Origin: Gammaproteobacteria bacterium
Lineage (GTDB): Bacteria; Pseudomonadota; Gammaproteobacteria; UBA6429; Thiohalophilaceae
Assembly: GCA_013152045.1 (NCBI GenBank)
Contig: JAADGZ010000204.1
Span: forward strand, 1-8,767
Direction: 5' to 3'
DNA: 8,767 bases
Shown here: positions 1 through 6,262 of the stretch, in pieces
Numbering within the stretch: the stretch's first letter is position 1
Layout: the number at the start of each line of letters is the position of its first letter
The notes under the pieces: generated by a model
Seen by the model: only the letters and a program-made list of their open reading frames with translations
Told to the model about the DNA's origin: nothing
Database searches by the model: none
Position numbers and translations under genes: made by a program

Positions 1-1
1 C

Positions 2-574
2 TATCGGGCTAATTTGCAACGTGCAGCCAAAACCCAGGGCGCGATACAAACCGCAAATGCGGATCGTTGGCGTTGTAGCGGGACTCGTTGCGAAGCTATC
101 TATCTGTCTCGTGGCTTCGGCGTACCGGCCTGTCAGGCGTTGGTGTCTAGTCAGGGACCGGTGGTTTCATTTACCGGCTACGATAGTGGAAACCGCCGTG
201 CCTTGCGTTTAACCAGCGCACAATTGCAGCAGTGTAATGACTATGCTCAGCGTGCACCGCGAGTGGTCGTAGATGTGGGCCGATCTGTTCCAGATACGCT
301 CAGCCTGGTGCCGGATAGGGTGCGAACCGCTCAGTTGGTGCTGGTCGCTAAGCCGCAGGTGCCGGATACCATCAGAACGAGGCCACTAGTGCTGGTCGGC
401 AAGCTGCAGGTACCGGATATGGTCAAGACGGGGCCGCTGGTATTTGTCGCTAAATCAACGCCACAAGCTGTGCCGGACAGCGTGCGAACCGGTGCCTTGG
501 TGCTGGTCGGCAAGCCACAGGTGCCGGATACGCTCAGAACAGGGCCGCTGATTTTGGTAGGCAGGCGGCATTGA
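2..574 (+). CDS. Cysteine-containing protein with C-terminal 17-residue tandem repeats (5' partial)
   Basis: The frame is open from the left edge, so the true start and any signal peptide lie outside the window; the TTG at 14 is only the first possible start inside it. The visible part has two regions. First is a compact domain with four cysteines (codons at 74, 89, 131 and 233) in the pattern W-R-C-x4-C, P-A-C-x2-L, L-x2-CN. From memory this recalls the short secreted proteins called CC_3452 family in alphaproteobacteria, in which the cysteines presumably form two disulfides; this was not checked. Second is a repeat array, VPDxxRTxxLVLVGKPQ, that runs to the stop codon. Sixty-three bases separate it from the next gene, so it may share a transcript. 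Function unknown; an exported protein is the likeliest reading. Confidence 0.75.
   Translation, partial: YRANLQRAAKTQGAIQTANADRWRCSGTRCEAIYLSRGFGVPACQALVSSQGPVVSFTGYDSGNRRALRLTSAQLQQCNDYAQRAPRVVVDVGRSVPDTLSLVPDRVRTAQLVLVAKPQVPDTIRTRPLVLVGKLQVPDMVKTGPLVFVAKSTPQAVPDSVRTGALVLVGKPQVPDTLRTGPLILVGRRH
308..571 (+). repeat. In-frame tandem repeat, five 17-residue (51-base) units
   Basis: Five consecutive units code for VPD-x-[VIL]-[RK]-T-x2-L-[VI]-[LF]-V-[AG]-[KR]-x2. They start at 308, 359, 410, 470 and 521. Each is 51 bases except the third, which is 60 because three residues are added near its end (AKSTPQA instead of AKPQ). A half unit (VPDTLSL) precedes the array at 287-307. The last unit ends at the stop codon. 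The alternation of hydrophobic residues (LVLVG) suggests one short beta strand per unit, so the array could form a stacked or solenoid-like tail. Units differ at many third positions, so the array is not a very recent expansion. Confidence 0.9.
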
Positions 575-637
575 TGTGAGCTGCCGAAAGGACAGGCGGC
601 AAGATCTGATATCAATGAAGAGATAAAGGAGAAAACA

Positions 638-1042
638 ATGAAAGCAAACATGATAAAGATGCTGGTGATGGCGGGATTGATGATATTTCTCGCGCAGTCT
701 GAAGCCATGGCCAGCGCGACCCAGGTGACGTTTACCGTGCCGGTAAAGATTAAACCAAAGACTCTGGGTGCCTCTACCCAGGTGCGCTGTAAAATTTTTC
801 GGGGAGGTCTGCCGGGTGCACTGGGTCTTCCGGGGAGAGCCGCGACGGTGTTGGGTACAGGCGCTTCCACTCCGGTAAGAAATCAACGGAAAGTGACTGT
901 GAGCGTCCGTGCAGGAAGGCGGATGACATTCCAGAAAGGTGACCGGTGGAATTGTTCGTTGTACTACCGGGGGAAGTTTATTAATCAGACAGGTGTAGCC
1001 GATCCAAAGCGCTCGAAGTCTGTTGTCACAGGACGTTTTTAG
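638..1042 (+). CDS. Small secreted two-cysteine protein of unknown function
   Basis: This encodes 134 residues. The ATG at 638 follows AAGGAG (626-631) at a normal distance. Residues 1-25 form a signal peptide: lysines at the start, a hydrophobic stretch MLVMAGLMIFLA, and an A-M-A site before S26. The mature part is about 109 residues, basic and beta-rich by eye (TQVTFTVPVKIK; RKVTVSVRAG). It has two cysteines, C51 in VRCKIF and C106 in GDRWNCSLYY, well placed for one disulfide. The second half of the motif (W-x-C-x-L-Y-Y) looks like the core strand of a small beta sandwich. No family recognised. Its neighbours are also exported proteins, which supports a shared envelope or extracellular role. 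Confidence 0.85.
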   Translation: MKANMIKMLVMAGLMIFLAQSEAMASATQVTFTVPVKIKPKTLGASTQVRCKIFRGGLPGALGLPGRAATVLGTGASTPVRNQRKVTVSVRAGRRMTFQKGDRWNCSLYYRGKFINQTGVADPKRSKSVVTGRF

Positions 1043-1115
1043 ATCAATATGCTCAGGTCAGACTCGATTGATTTAAAGTCTTTAAGACGGCTGCTATTTT
1101 CAGGGTTGGAAAGCT

Positions 1116-1153
1116 CGTTCGTCCTGAGCTTGTCGAAGGGCTCACCACGAACG
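1116..1153 (+). repeat. REP-like palindromic repeat, intact copy
   Basis: A 38-base imperfect palindrome in the 169-base gap between two genes. The outer arms CGTTCGT (1116-1122) and ACGAACG (1147-1153) pair fully. A CC/CC mismatch follows, then the inner arms TGAGC (1125-1129) and GCTCA (1140-1144) pair around a TTGTCGAAGG loop region. Sequences with CCTGAGCTTGTCGAAGG are familiar as dispersed intergenic repeats in many proteobacterial genomes (from memory). It has no T-run after it, so it is not a standard intrinsic terminator, though it could stabilise or separate transcripts. A decayed copy lies at 2723-2759. Confidence 0.8.
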
Positions 1154-1198
1154 TAAATATCAATAACTGTACTGGTATTTGGAACAGCTATTTAGATC

Positions 1199-1207
1199 GG
1201 AGAGGAG
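1199..1207 (+). promoter_or_regulatory. Ribosome binding site that fixes the start at 1212
   Basis: The purine run GGAGAGGAG lies four bases before the ATG at 1212. It would be inside the coding region if the in-frame TTG at 1179 were used, and that TTG has no comparable site. Confidence 0.75.
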
Positions 1208-1211
1208 CGTC

Positions 1212-1583
1212 ATGTCTGGGTTGAACTTTGCACAAAAGGGCTTTCTTGTTCGGCTGGGGATACTCGGCGGCATATTGGTTGGCGGATTATTACTGAGACT
1301 GGTTACAGAAGGATTGATGGGCGGTATTCAGAACACAGAAGATATGAACGTCTTCTCATGGCTAAGCATGTTCAGCGGGCAGGTATTTACGATTGCTATG
1401 CCTGTCATGGCGTTTGTTACGTTGCGCTACGGGCGCAGGCATGAGGCTGCTATTCGTGCGCATGCAAAACTTTCACGCCTGCTGACGGTTTACCGGATTT
1501 TGTTCTGGCTAGTGGTTGCCTGTACCTTGCTGATAATCATTTTTGTGTTATGGCTGGGGACACACATTGGCCCGGTGCGTTAA
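1212..1583 (+). CDS. Small integral membrane protein, three predicted helices
   Basis: This encodes 123 residues from ATG 1212, chosen over an upstream in-frame TTG (1179) because of the ribosome binding site. Three hydrophobic segments are visible: about residues 13-33 (LGILGGILVGGLLLRLV), 52-70 (FSGQVFTIAMPVMAFVTL) and 92-117 (YRILFWLVVACTLLIIIFVLW). A basic loop between the second and third (RYGRRHEAAIRAHAKLSRLL) should be cytoplasmic by the positive-inside rule. No catalytic motif or cysteine pair is seen and no family is recognised. It lies 36 bases before the next gene, so the two are likely co-transcribed; it could be a partner of the exported proteins around it. Confidence 0.85.
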   Translation: MSGLNFAQKGFLVRLGILGGILVGGLLLRLVTEGLMGGIQNTEDMNVFSWLSMFSGQVFTIAMPVMAFVTLRYGRRHEAAIRAHAKLSRLLTVYRILFWLVVACTLLIIIFVLWLGTHIGPVR

Positions 1584-1619
1584 TTTCACCGGAATTTCAT
1601 AAAGGCGTAGGGGAAAAGG

Positions 1620-2633
1620 ATGAAACGAAGGGGATCGGGATGGACATCATGGCGCACGCTGTTCTTGACGGGTATGCTTATTATTTTGGCTGGAATTTCA
1701 TCTGCTCAGGCTGAGCCACCCACCCGCCTGTCACCCGGCGATATGCTGAACGGCTTGTTTGGTAGTGCGATGGACCTGCTGTCTCCATCCTCCGCACCGA
1801 TTAAAGTACAGGCGGAGTGTTCGCACGAACTGGAACAATGTTGGGAATCCCAGGGGATGAATAAGAGTAATGTCGGGCAGGTATATGATCTGTGTTGGCA
1901 TGAATCAAAACGCTGTCCCAAGGTTTGCAAGGATGAATACTTCAAGCGCCGCAAATCCGGGATGGGTGCTGCGGCTTCAGAACCCTTATTTAGCGGCAGA
2001 AGAGGCGAAGAGACCTCTTGTGTACCCGGTGTGGATGAATTGACGAACCCGGGCGCCAAGGTCAAAGTCAACGACAGTGCGATACGGGTAACTGTAACAA
2101 TAGCTGGACAGATTGTTGGTACCGAGGTTAGGGCGGTTCCTGTGGATGAGCAGGGGCGTGAGAAGAAGAGGACAACAAGCAGTCCGAACTATTCGAAAGG
2201 CAATGCCTATAAGACCTCGTTCAAGCCGATTTTACTGTATTTACCAGCAGGAAAATACCGCTTACAGGTGTTGTCAGCGGATCGTTTTTATCATCGTGAT
2301 CGTGCATTTCCAAGACAAATAGAATTAGTCACCGTTCAAGCAGGACAAACGCTGGAAAAAGTTTATGCTTTTGGGATGGGACGGCTGCTTGTGAAAGCAC
2401 AGAACCAGGATGGAAAACCGCTAAGCGCAACATTAGAGCTTAAGCGAGTGAATCGAACTGATTTTGTTGTATTGCAGGCGAGTCTGCCGCTGGACAGATC
2501 CCTGCTTGCGGGAAAATACAAGCTGGTCGTCAGAGAGAAAAAAAGTCGTCGCTTAAAGACATTAGAAATTGAAGTCAAGGAAGGGAAAGTGACAACCAGG
2601 AGCATTATTTTCGATAACAAACCAATACGCTGA
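1620..2633 (+). CDS. Secreted six-cysteine protein with C-terminal beta-sandwich-like half
   Basis: This encodes 337 residues. ATG 1620 follows TAGGGG (1608-1613). Residues 1-31 are a signal peptide (basic start, hydrophobic TLFLTGMLIILAGI, A-Q-A site). An N-terminal region of about 66-134 holds six cysteines (C67, C74, C92, C99, C103, C134), including CSHELEQC and CPKVC; the spacing suggests a small disulfide-held helical module. The C-terminal half has two related-looking stretches, LPAGKYRLQV (208-217) and LLAGKYKLVV (295-304), each preceded by beta strands and followed by a strand ending in VQAGQT or VKEGKV. That G-[KR]-Y-x-[LV]-x-[VL] pattern is typical of PEGA or carboxypeptidase-regulatory-like beta domains that bind surfaces or partners. 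The part from FGMGRLLVKA (about 251) onward resembles the tail of some von Willebrand A proteins, but no A domain is present. Exact function unknown. Confidence 0.85.
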   Translation: MKRRGSGWTSWRTLFLTGMLIILAGISSAQAEPPTRLSPGDMLNGLFGSAMDLLSPSSAPIKVQAECSHELEQCWESQGMNKSNVGQVYDLCWHESKRCPKVCKDEYFKRRKSGMGAAASEPLFSGRRGEETSCVPGVDELTNPGAKVKVNDSAIRVTVTIAGQIVGTEVRAVPVDEQGREKKRTTSSPNYSKGNAYKTSFKPILLYLPAGKYRLQVLSADRFYHRDRAFPRQIELVTVQAGQTLEKVYAFGMGRLLVKAQNQDGKPLSATLELKRVNRTDFVVLQASLPLDRSLLAGKYKLVVREKKSRRLKTLEIEVKEGKVTTRSIIFDNKPIR

Positions 2634-2672
2634 AGGTAAACGTATGTTAGCGATGATGGAAACAGCGGTAGG

Positions 2673-2708
2673 GTGGGCACGGGGTTTGTGCCCACGCGGG
2701 AGCGTGGG
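2673..2708 (+). repeat. Compound hairpin with two competing stems
   Basis: GTGGGCAC (2673-2680) pairs with GTGCCCAC (2688-2695) around a seven-base loop. CCCACGC (2691-2697) pairs with GCGTGGG (2702-2708) around GGGA. The two stems share CCCAC at 2691-2695, so they cannot form together in one strand. Both arm types are familiar as dispersed intergenic repeats in proteobacteria (from memory), so the likeliest reading is two repeats joined end to end. No T-run follows. Confidence 0.7.
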
Positions 2709-2722
2709 AACCAGAAACCAAG

Positions 2723-2759
2723 GCTCTCCTGAGCAAAGCCGAAGGGCTCACCACGAACG
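2723..2759 (+). repeat. REP-like palindromic repeat, decayed copy
   Basis: This matches the repeat at 1116-1153. The right arm and its flank (2740-2763) are identical to 1134-1157 over 24 bases, and TCCTGAGC (2727-2734) is also shared. The left outer arm has been lost (GGCTC in place of CGTTCG), and the central loop is one base longer (AAAGC for TTGT). Only the inner TGAGC/GCTCA stem remains. Confidence 0.75.
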
Positions 2760-2772
2760 TAAAGCTTGGTAG

Positions 2773-2802
2773 TAGACAGGAATTCAGAACACTTAATTTA
2801 AG
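2773..2802 (+). promoter_or_regulatory. Possible sigma70-type promoter for the kinase operon
   Basis: TAGACA (2773-2778) matches five of six bases of the -35 consensus, and TTTAAG (2797-2802) matches four of six of the -10 consensus, 18 bases apart. It lies just upstream of the leader ORF and kinase in the longest clear gap before the operon, which is where a promoter is expected. The match is weak and was judged by eye, so it is only a candidate. Confidence 0.25.
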
Positions 2803-2826
2803 GGCTGGATGGTAAAAGGAGATTTA

Positions 2827-2886
2827 ATGCAGAGTCGAACGGGGTTGTTGATGGCCAAGAATGTAAGCATCTCAGTTTTTTTTTGA
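2827..2886 (+). CDS. Possible 19-residue leader ORF in front of the kinase
   Basis: The ORF encodes MQSRTGLLMAKNVSISVFF. Its ATG has the strongest ribosome binding site in the region, AAAAGGAGA (2814-2822). It ends in TGA (2884-2886), three bases before the kinase ATG at 2890 and in the same reading frame. The kinase itself has only a GAGG (2885-2888) very close to its start, overlapping the leader stop. This layout suggests translational coupling, with ribosomes on the leader delivering or permitting initiation at the kinase. The last codons lie in a run of nine T (2876-2884), which is prone to slippage. Whether the peptide itself has a function is unknown. It could also be a chance ORF, or the ancestral N-terminus of the kinase cut off by a stop. 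Confidence 0.4.
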   Translation: MQSRTGLLMAKNVSISVFF

Positions 2887-2889
2887 GGC

Positions 2890-5094
2890 ATGGCTAAATC
2901 CGCGCAAGGAGATCAGGGCAAGCGATTAGGTTCGTTGCTTGGCTATGGTCGTTCGCCGATCAATTTATTGATTCTTGCCGGTTTGTTTGGCGCGCTTCTG
3001 AGTGGGGTTTCATTTTTTTATACTATTCATCAACCCTGGTTGGGGCTTTCTTTTATTGAAAGCGATGTAAAGGGGTTAATGGTTGCCAATGTTGATCCGG
3101 ATGGTCCATCGGCAACCATTATCGCTGCGGGTGACATTTTGCAGTCAATCCGAGGTCTAAGATCCTCATGGATGTCACTTGATAAGGAACTTCTGATCGA
3201 GGATCCCGATATGTTGTCTTCATTTTCAGAGTGGCACCGACTGCTAAGTCGTGAGCAGGCTCTATACCAGGCGATGCGGGCGCCTATTGTTCATATACAA
3301 CTTGACGATGGACGCCAGGTCAGGGTTCAGCCTGCGGGGATGCGTCCTCTATCCAGCCTTTCATTCAGCTATTTCGCTCTTAACCTGGTTGCACTTCTAG
3401 CCTTGATGGTGGGTGCGGGGATCTACTCCGTGCGCATGGATTCTTTACCGGCAAGGCTGCTACTTATTTCCGGCGTCGGTTTTGCTATTGCCGCATCCAG
3501 TGCCGCGGTCTACACCTCCCGTGAACTGGCTATCAATCCGAATCAATTTCATTTTTTTACGGCCTTAAATCACCTCGGTATATTTACCTATGCTGCAGGT
3601 GGACTTGGTCTGCTCTGGTGCTACCCGCATCCGCTGAAGGCCTGGCCAATGGCGCGTATTCTGGCAATTTTCGTATTGCTTGTCTGGCTGAACGAGCAGG
3701 GACAATGGCTGGAACTGCCTGTCCACAGCTATTATTTTCCGGTTGTCATCCTGTTCCTGCTGGCCATTGGCTTTGGGGTCACACAATGGCTTCAGTCACG
3801 TAACAAACCGGTTGACCACGCCGCTTTGAAATGGGTCCTGGTGTCTGTGTTTGTCAGTATTACCGTTATCATGATCCTGTACTTCATTCCGGGAATGTTT
3901 CTACATCGCCCCCTGTTGCCGATAGTGTGGAGTTTTGTGGCGGCGTTGATCATGTATATCGGTTTTGTATTGGGTGTGATCCGTTATCGGTTGTTTGATA
4001 TAGAGCGCTGGTGGTTGAATATCTGGCTGTGGTTTGTCGCTGGCCTTGCCGTTATCTCCATGGATGCGATCATCGGATTGCTATTGCCGCAGGTGGGTTC
4101 CTACACTCTGCCGCTGGCTATCCTGTTCACAGGCTGGTGTTATTTCCCGATCCGGCAATGGGTCTGGCGACGCCTGTTCGCCAATTCAAACCGTGATATT
4201 GGACAATTTCTACCGGCTCTGGTTCTAAGCATGGTACGACGCGAAGCGGATGATTCAGAAAAGTGGTGGGGAGATGTTTTGCAAGAGACTTTTCACCCCA
4301 TGCATTTATCGCGGGTGCCGGCATTGGATGAGGTACGCTTACAGGATTATGGTGGGAAAATGCTGGTGCCCTCCATGCGTGGTCAGGCTGCCTTTGAGCT
4401 TTGTTATGCTGAGAACGGCCGACGCCTGTTTCTGCCGGATGATGTCAAAATTGTTCGTTCGCTTATGGAGATTGTACGCCGGACCGAGGAACAACTGTAT
4501 TCATATACACGCGGCATGAATGAGGAACGCCAGCGCATCATGCGTGATCTGCATGACGAGGTTGGCGGACAATTATTGACGCTGGTGCATCAGTCGACAA
4601 GTGAGAAAGAAGCCAAGCTGGCCAGCTCTGCGCTTTCTGCGCTTCGTGAAGTTATCTACAGTATGGATGAAAAGGAGCCGGTGGATTACGAAATGGCATT
4701 CTCTCGTTGGCGCATCCTGGCCAGGGAGCGATGTGAGTCAGCCGGCTTAGAATTGTATTGGCCTGTCAAAGATGATCTACAACAAGGCTTGTTTACCAAT
4801 CGACAGTATTACAACATAAATCTGGCCTTTAAGGAATCGTTGACCAATGCGCTTAAACATACGGGAACATCCAGAATTTCTGTTTTGATGGATATCCAAG
4901 ATAGTTATTTTCGTTTGGAGATTCAGAATAATGCGGGCAAACAGATCCCTGATAAATTACAAACGGGCAAGGGTCTACATAATATGCAGTCAAGGATTCA
5001 GGAGCTTGGCGGCAAATTTGATTATAAAATCAAAAAGGATTTTTTTATCGTTACATTTCTTGTGCCTCTTGATGAACCCAGCGGAGGGGGATAG
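2890..5094 (+). CDS. Membrane sensor histidine kinase, PDZ-like sensor + multi-helix bundle + HisKA_3/HATPase
   Basis: This encodes 734 residues. A first helix (about 24-44) is followed by an extracytoplasmic domain (about 52-148) with PDZ-like features: LMVANVDPDGPS, AAGDILQSIRG, then HIQLDDGRQVRVQP, with an insertion between the halves. About nine more helices follow (158-424). The cytoplasmic part has a linker, then the HisKA_3 motif EERQRIMRDLHDEVGGQL with H555 as the expected phosphorylation site, an N-box with E649 and N653 (KESLTNALKH), and a glycine-rich G2 box GKGLHNMQSR (693-702). The usual G1 Asp-x-Gly is replaced by N680-N681-A682. Architecture resembles ComP of Bacillus. It should autophosphorylate and pass phosphate to the response regulator encoded 6 bases downstream. 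The signal sensed is unknown; a peptide or an envelope protein at the PDZ-like domain is plausible. Confidence 0.93.
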   Translation: MAKSAQGDQGKRLGSLLGYGRSPINLLILAGLFGALLSGVSFFYTIHQPWLGLSFIESDVKGLMVANVDPDGPSATIIAAGDILQSIRGLRSSWMSLDKELLIEDPDMLSSFSEWHRLLSREQALYQAMRAPIVHIQLDDGRQVRVQPAGMRPLSSLSFSYFALNLVALLALMVGAGIYSVRMDSLPARLLLISGVGFAIAASSAAVYTSRELAINPNQFHFFTALNHLGIFTYAAGGLGLLWCYPHPLKAWPMARILAIFVLLVWLNEQGQWLELPVHSYYFPVVILFLLAIGFGVTQWLQSRNKPVDHAALKWVLVSVFVSITVIMILYFIPGMFLHRPLLPIVWSFVAALIMYIGFVLGVIRYRLFDIERWWLNIWLWFVAGLAVISMDAIIGLLLPQVGSYTLPLAILFTGWCYFPIRQWVWRRLFANSNRDIGQFLPALVLSMVRREADDSEKWWGDVLQETFHPMHLSRVPALDEVRLQDYGGKMLVPSMRGQAAFELCYAENGRRLFLPDDVKIVRSLMEIVRRTEEQLYSYTRGMNEERQRIMRDLHDEVGGQLLTLVHQSTSEKEAKLASSALSALREVIYSMDEKEPVDYEMAFSRWRILARERCESAGLELYWPVKDDLQQGLFTNRQYYNINLAFKESLTNALKHTGTSRISVLMDIQDSYFRLEIQNNAGKQIPDKLQTGKGLHNMQSRIQELGGKFDYKIKKDFFIVTFLVPLDEPSGGG

Positions 5095-5100
5095 CCGATT

Positions 5101-5745
5101 ATGCAGTCTATTTTAATTGTTGAAGACCATAACGAAACGCGGGAGTGGTGGATGAAAAATATTTTCAGCGCCTTCCCTGATGCTGTTCCAGAGAGTGCGA
5201 TTACGCTCAGGGAAGCCCGTGAAAAGTGTGCCAGTAAACATTTTTCGCTGGCCCTTGTAGACATCAATCTGCCCGATGGAAATGGTCTGGAGCTGGTTGA
5301 TGAGCTGGTTTTGCAGCAGCCGGAGACCTACATCGTGATGTCAACGATCTTTGATGATGACCATCATGTCTTTTCCGCTCTGCGTGCGGGGGCCAACGGT
5401 TACCTGATCAAGGATCAGCCAAGAGACAGCCAGATTGAGATGCTCAGGGATATCGTTAATGGTCAGCCACCGATTTCTCCCGGAGTGGCCCGGCGTATTT
5501 TGCGTTACTTTGCCGAACAGAAGGTGGAACAAAAGCCAGCAACGCAGCAGTTGACTGGGCGTGAACAAGAAGTGCTCAGGTTAATTGCCAAAGGTTACAG
5601 CCGACCGGAGGTGGCGGATCTCATGGGCCTGACCGCGAATACGGTTTCGAGTTATACCAAGGTGATCTACCAGAAACTTAATGTATCTCGTCGTGCTGAG
5701 GCTGTGATTGAAGCGATCAGACTTGGCCTGATTTCAGGAGAATAG
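5101..5745 (+). CDS. NarL/LuxR-family response regulator
   Basis: This encodes 214 residues, a usual length for the family. The receiver domain (1-120) shows the acidic pair E8-D9, phospho-acceptor D54 in LALVDINLPDGNG, T82 and K104 (GYLIKD), so the phosphorylation site is intact. A linker leads to a LuxR-type DNA-binding domain (about 148-210) with LTGREQEVLRLIAKG and the helix-turn-helix EVADLMGLTANTVSSYTKVIYQKL. It follows the kinase by 6 bases, with GGAGGGGG near the kinase stop as ribosome binding site, and is certainly its partner. The 5747 gene begins one base after its stop, so the regulator is co-transcribed with the exported-protein genes that follow and probably controls this locus. 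Its binding sites were not identified. Confidence 0.96.
   Translation: MQSILIVEDHNETREWWMKNIFSAFPDAVPESAITLREAREKCASKHFSLALVDINLPDGNGLELVDELVLQQPETYIVMSTIFDDDHHVFSALRAGANGYLIKDQPRDSQIEMLRDIVNGQPPISPGVARRILRYFAEQKVEQKPATQQLTGREQEVLRLIAKGYSRPEVADLMGLTANTVSSYTKVIYQKLNVSRRAEAVIEAIRLGLISGE
5736..5740 (+). promoter_or_regulatory. Ribosome binding site supporting the start at 5747
   Basis: AGGAG, six bases before ATG 5747, lies in the last codons of the response regulator. The alternative in-frame ATG at 5819, which would give a more normal signal peptide, has no such site upstream. Confidence 0.65.
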
Positions 5746-5746
5746 A

Positions 5747-6235
5747 ATGATAAGACTAAATCAGGGGGTCCCCGATCGGGGGTTGATGGCTCCGGGTGTG
5801 ATTGCTAGATTTGTTAGCATGAAAGATAGCGGCAGAAGAATATACCGATGGTGCAAGACGATTCTTTTGAATCTGATCCTGGGGGTTGTTTTGCTGTTTC
5901 CTATTGCTGGCATGGCAGAACAACCTGTTTGGCGTGGTACGCCAGCGGCTCCCGGCAATGGGGCGGCAGGGCAACAGAATGACCATCTTTCATTTCAATG
6001 CCCCAAGGCATTTTTGGGAATTAAAGGTGACATGCTTCCTACCCATTGGCAAGCGGATGATCGTGGCAGCGGCTTGCAGCTTGGTTATGCTTCAATTGAT
6101 GGTGCTTACATGATCTGCACCTATCGTTCGCCGAAGAATCGCAAGCAGAGATTTGGACCAGTTCGACGGTTGGCGCCAAGGGGGTATCGTTGTATATCGG
6201 ATGGAATCAGCGCATTCCGCTGTCAGAAAAAATAA
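5747..6235 (+). CDS. Small secreted four-cysteine protein of unknown function
   Basis: This encodes 162 residues from ATG 5747, or 138 from ATG 5819. The ribosome binding site favours 5747, but the signal peptide looks standard only from M25: MKDSGRRIYRWCK, then hydrophobic TILLNLILGVVLLFPIAG, with a G-M-A site before E58. The mature domain of about 105 residues has four cysteines: C85 (SFQCPKAF), C124 (YMICTYRS), C149 (GYRCIS) and C159 (AFRCQ), likely two disulfides. The ending C-x-S-x5-F-x-C after a proline-arginine-glycine turn is a neat motif, but no named family is recognised. Its place directly behind the regulator suggests it is part of the regulated output. Start choice is uncertain; the gene itself is not. 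Confidence 0.85.
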   Translation: MIRLNQGVPDRGLMAPGVIARFVSMKDSGRRIYRWCKTILLNLILGVVLLFPIAGMAEQPVWRGTPAAPGNGAAGQQNDHLSFQCPKAFLGIKGDMLPTHWQADDRGSGLQLGYASIDGAYMICTYRSPKNRKQRFGPVRRLAPRGYRCISDGISAFRCQKK

Positions 6236-6249
6236 ATCAAATAAACTAT

Positions 6250-6255
6250 GGGGAG
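6250..6255 (+). promoter_or_regulatory. Ribosome binding site that fixes the start at 6263
   Basis: GGGGAG seven bases before ATG 6263. The in-frame ATG at 6248 would place this site inside the coding region and adds only MGRIR. Confidence 0.7.
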
Positions 6256-6262
6256 AATTAGG

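Noticed and set aside
308..571. Array considered as CRISPR because of its regular period
   Set aside because: There are no unique spacers; the units are contiguous, in frame and coding.
582..601. TGCCG/CGGCA stem after the first gene as a terminator
   Set aside because: Only five base pairs, ten-base loop and no T-run; it lies in a 63-base gap likely inside a transcript.
331..870. A 179-codon open frame on the - strand across the repeat array and the next gene
   Set aside because: It lies opposite two well-supported + strand genes with ribosome sites and a signal peptide. Its length is a by-product of the repeat composition, and its translation has no domain.
1068..1100. TTGATT ... TGCTATTTT as a promoter for the 1212 gene
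   Set aside because: The spacing between the hexamers is 21 bases, too long for a standard promoter, and no other support was found.
2854..2884. T9 run before the kinase as an intrinsic terminator
   Set aside because: No GC-rich stem precedes it; only a four-base GATG/CATC pairing is possible. It also overlaps the leader ORF and the kinase start region.
4250..4519. An 89-codon alternative-frame ORF inside the kinase gene
   Set aside because: Fully inside the kinase reading frame, with no ribosome site and no recognisable domain.
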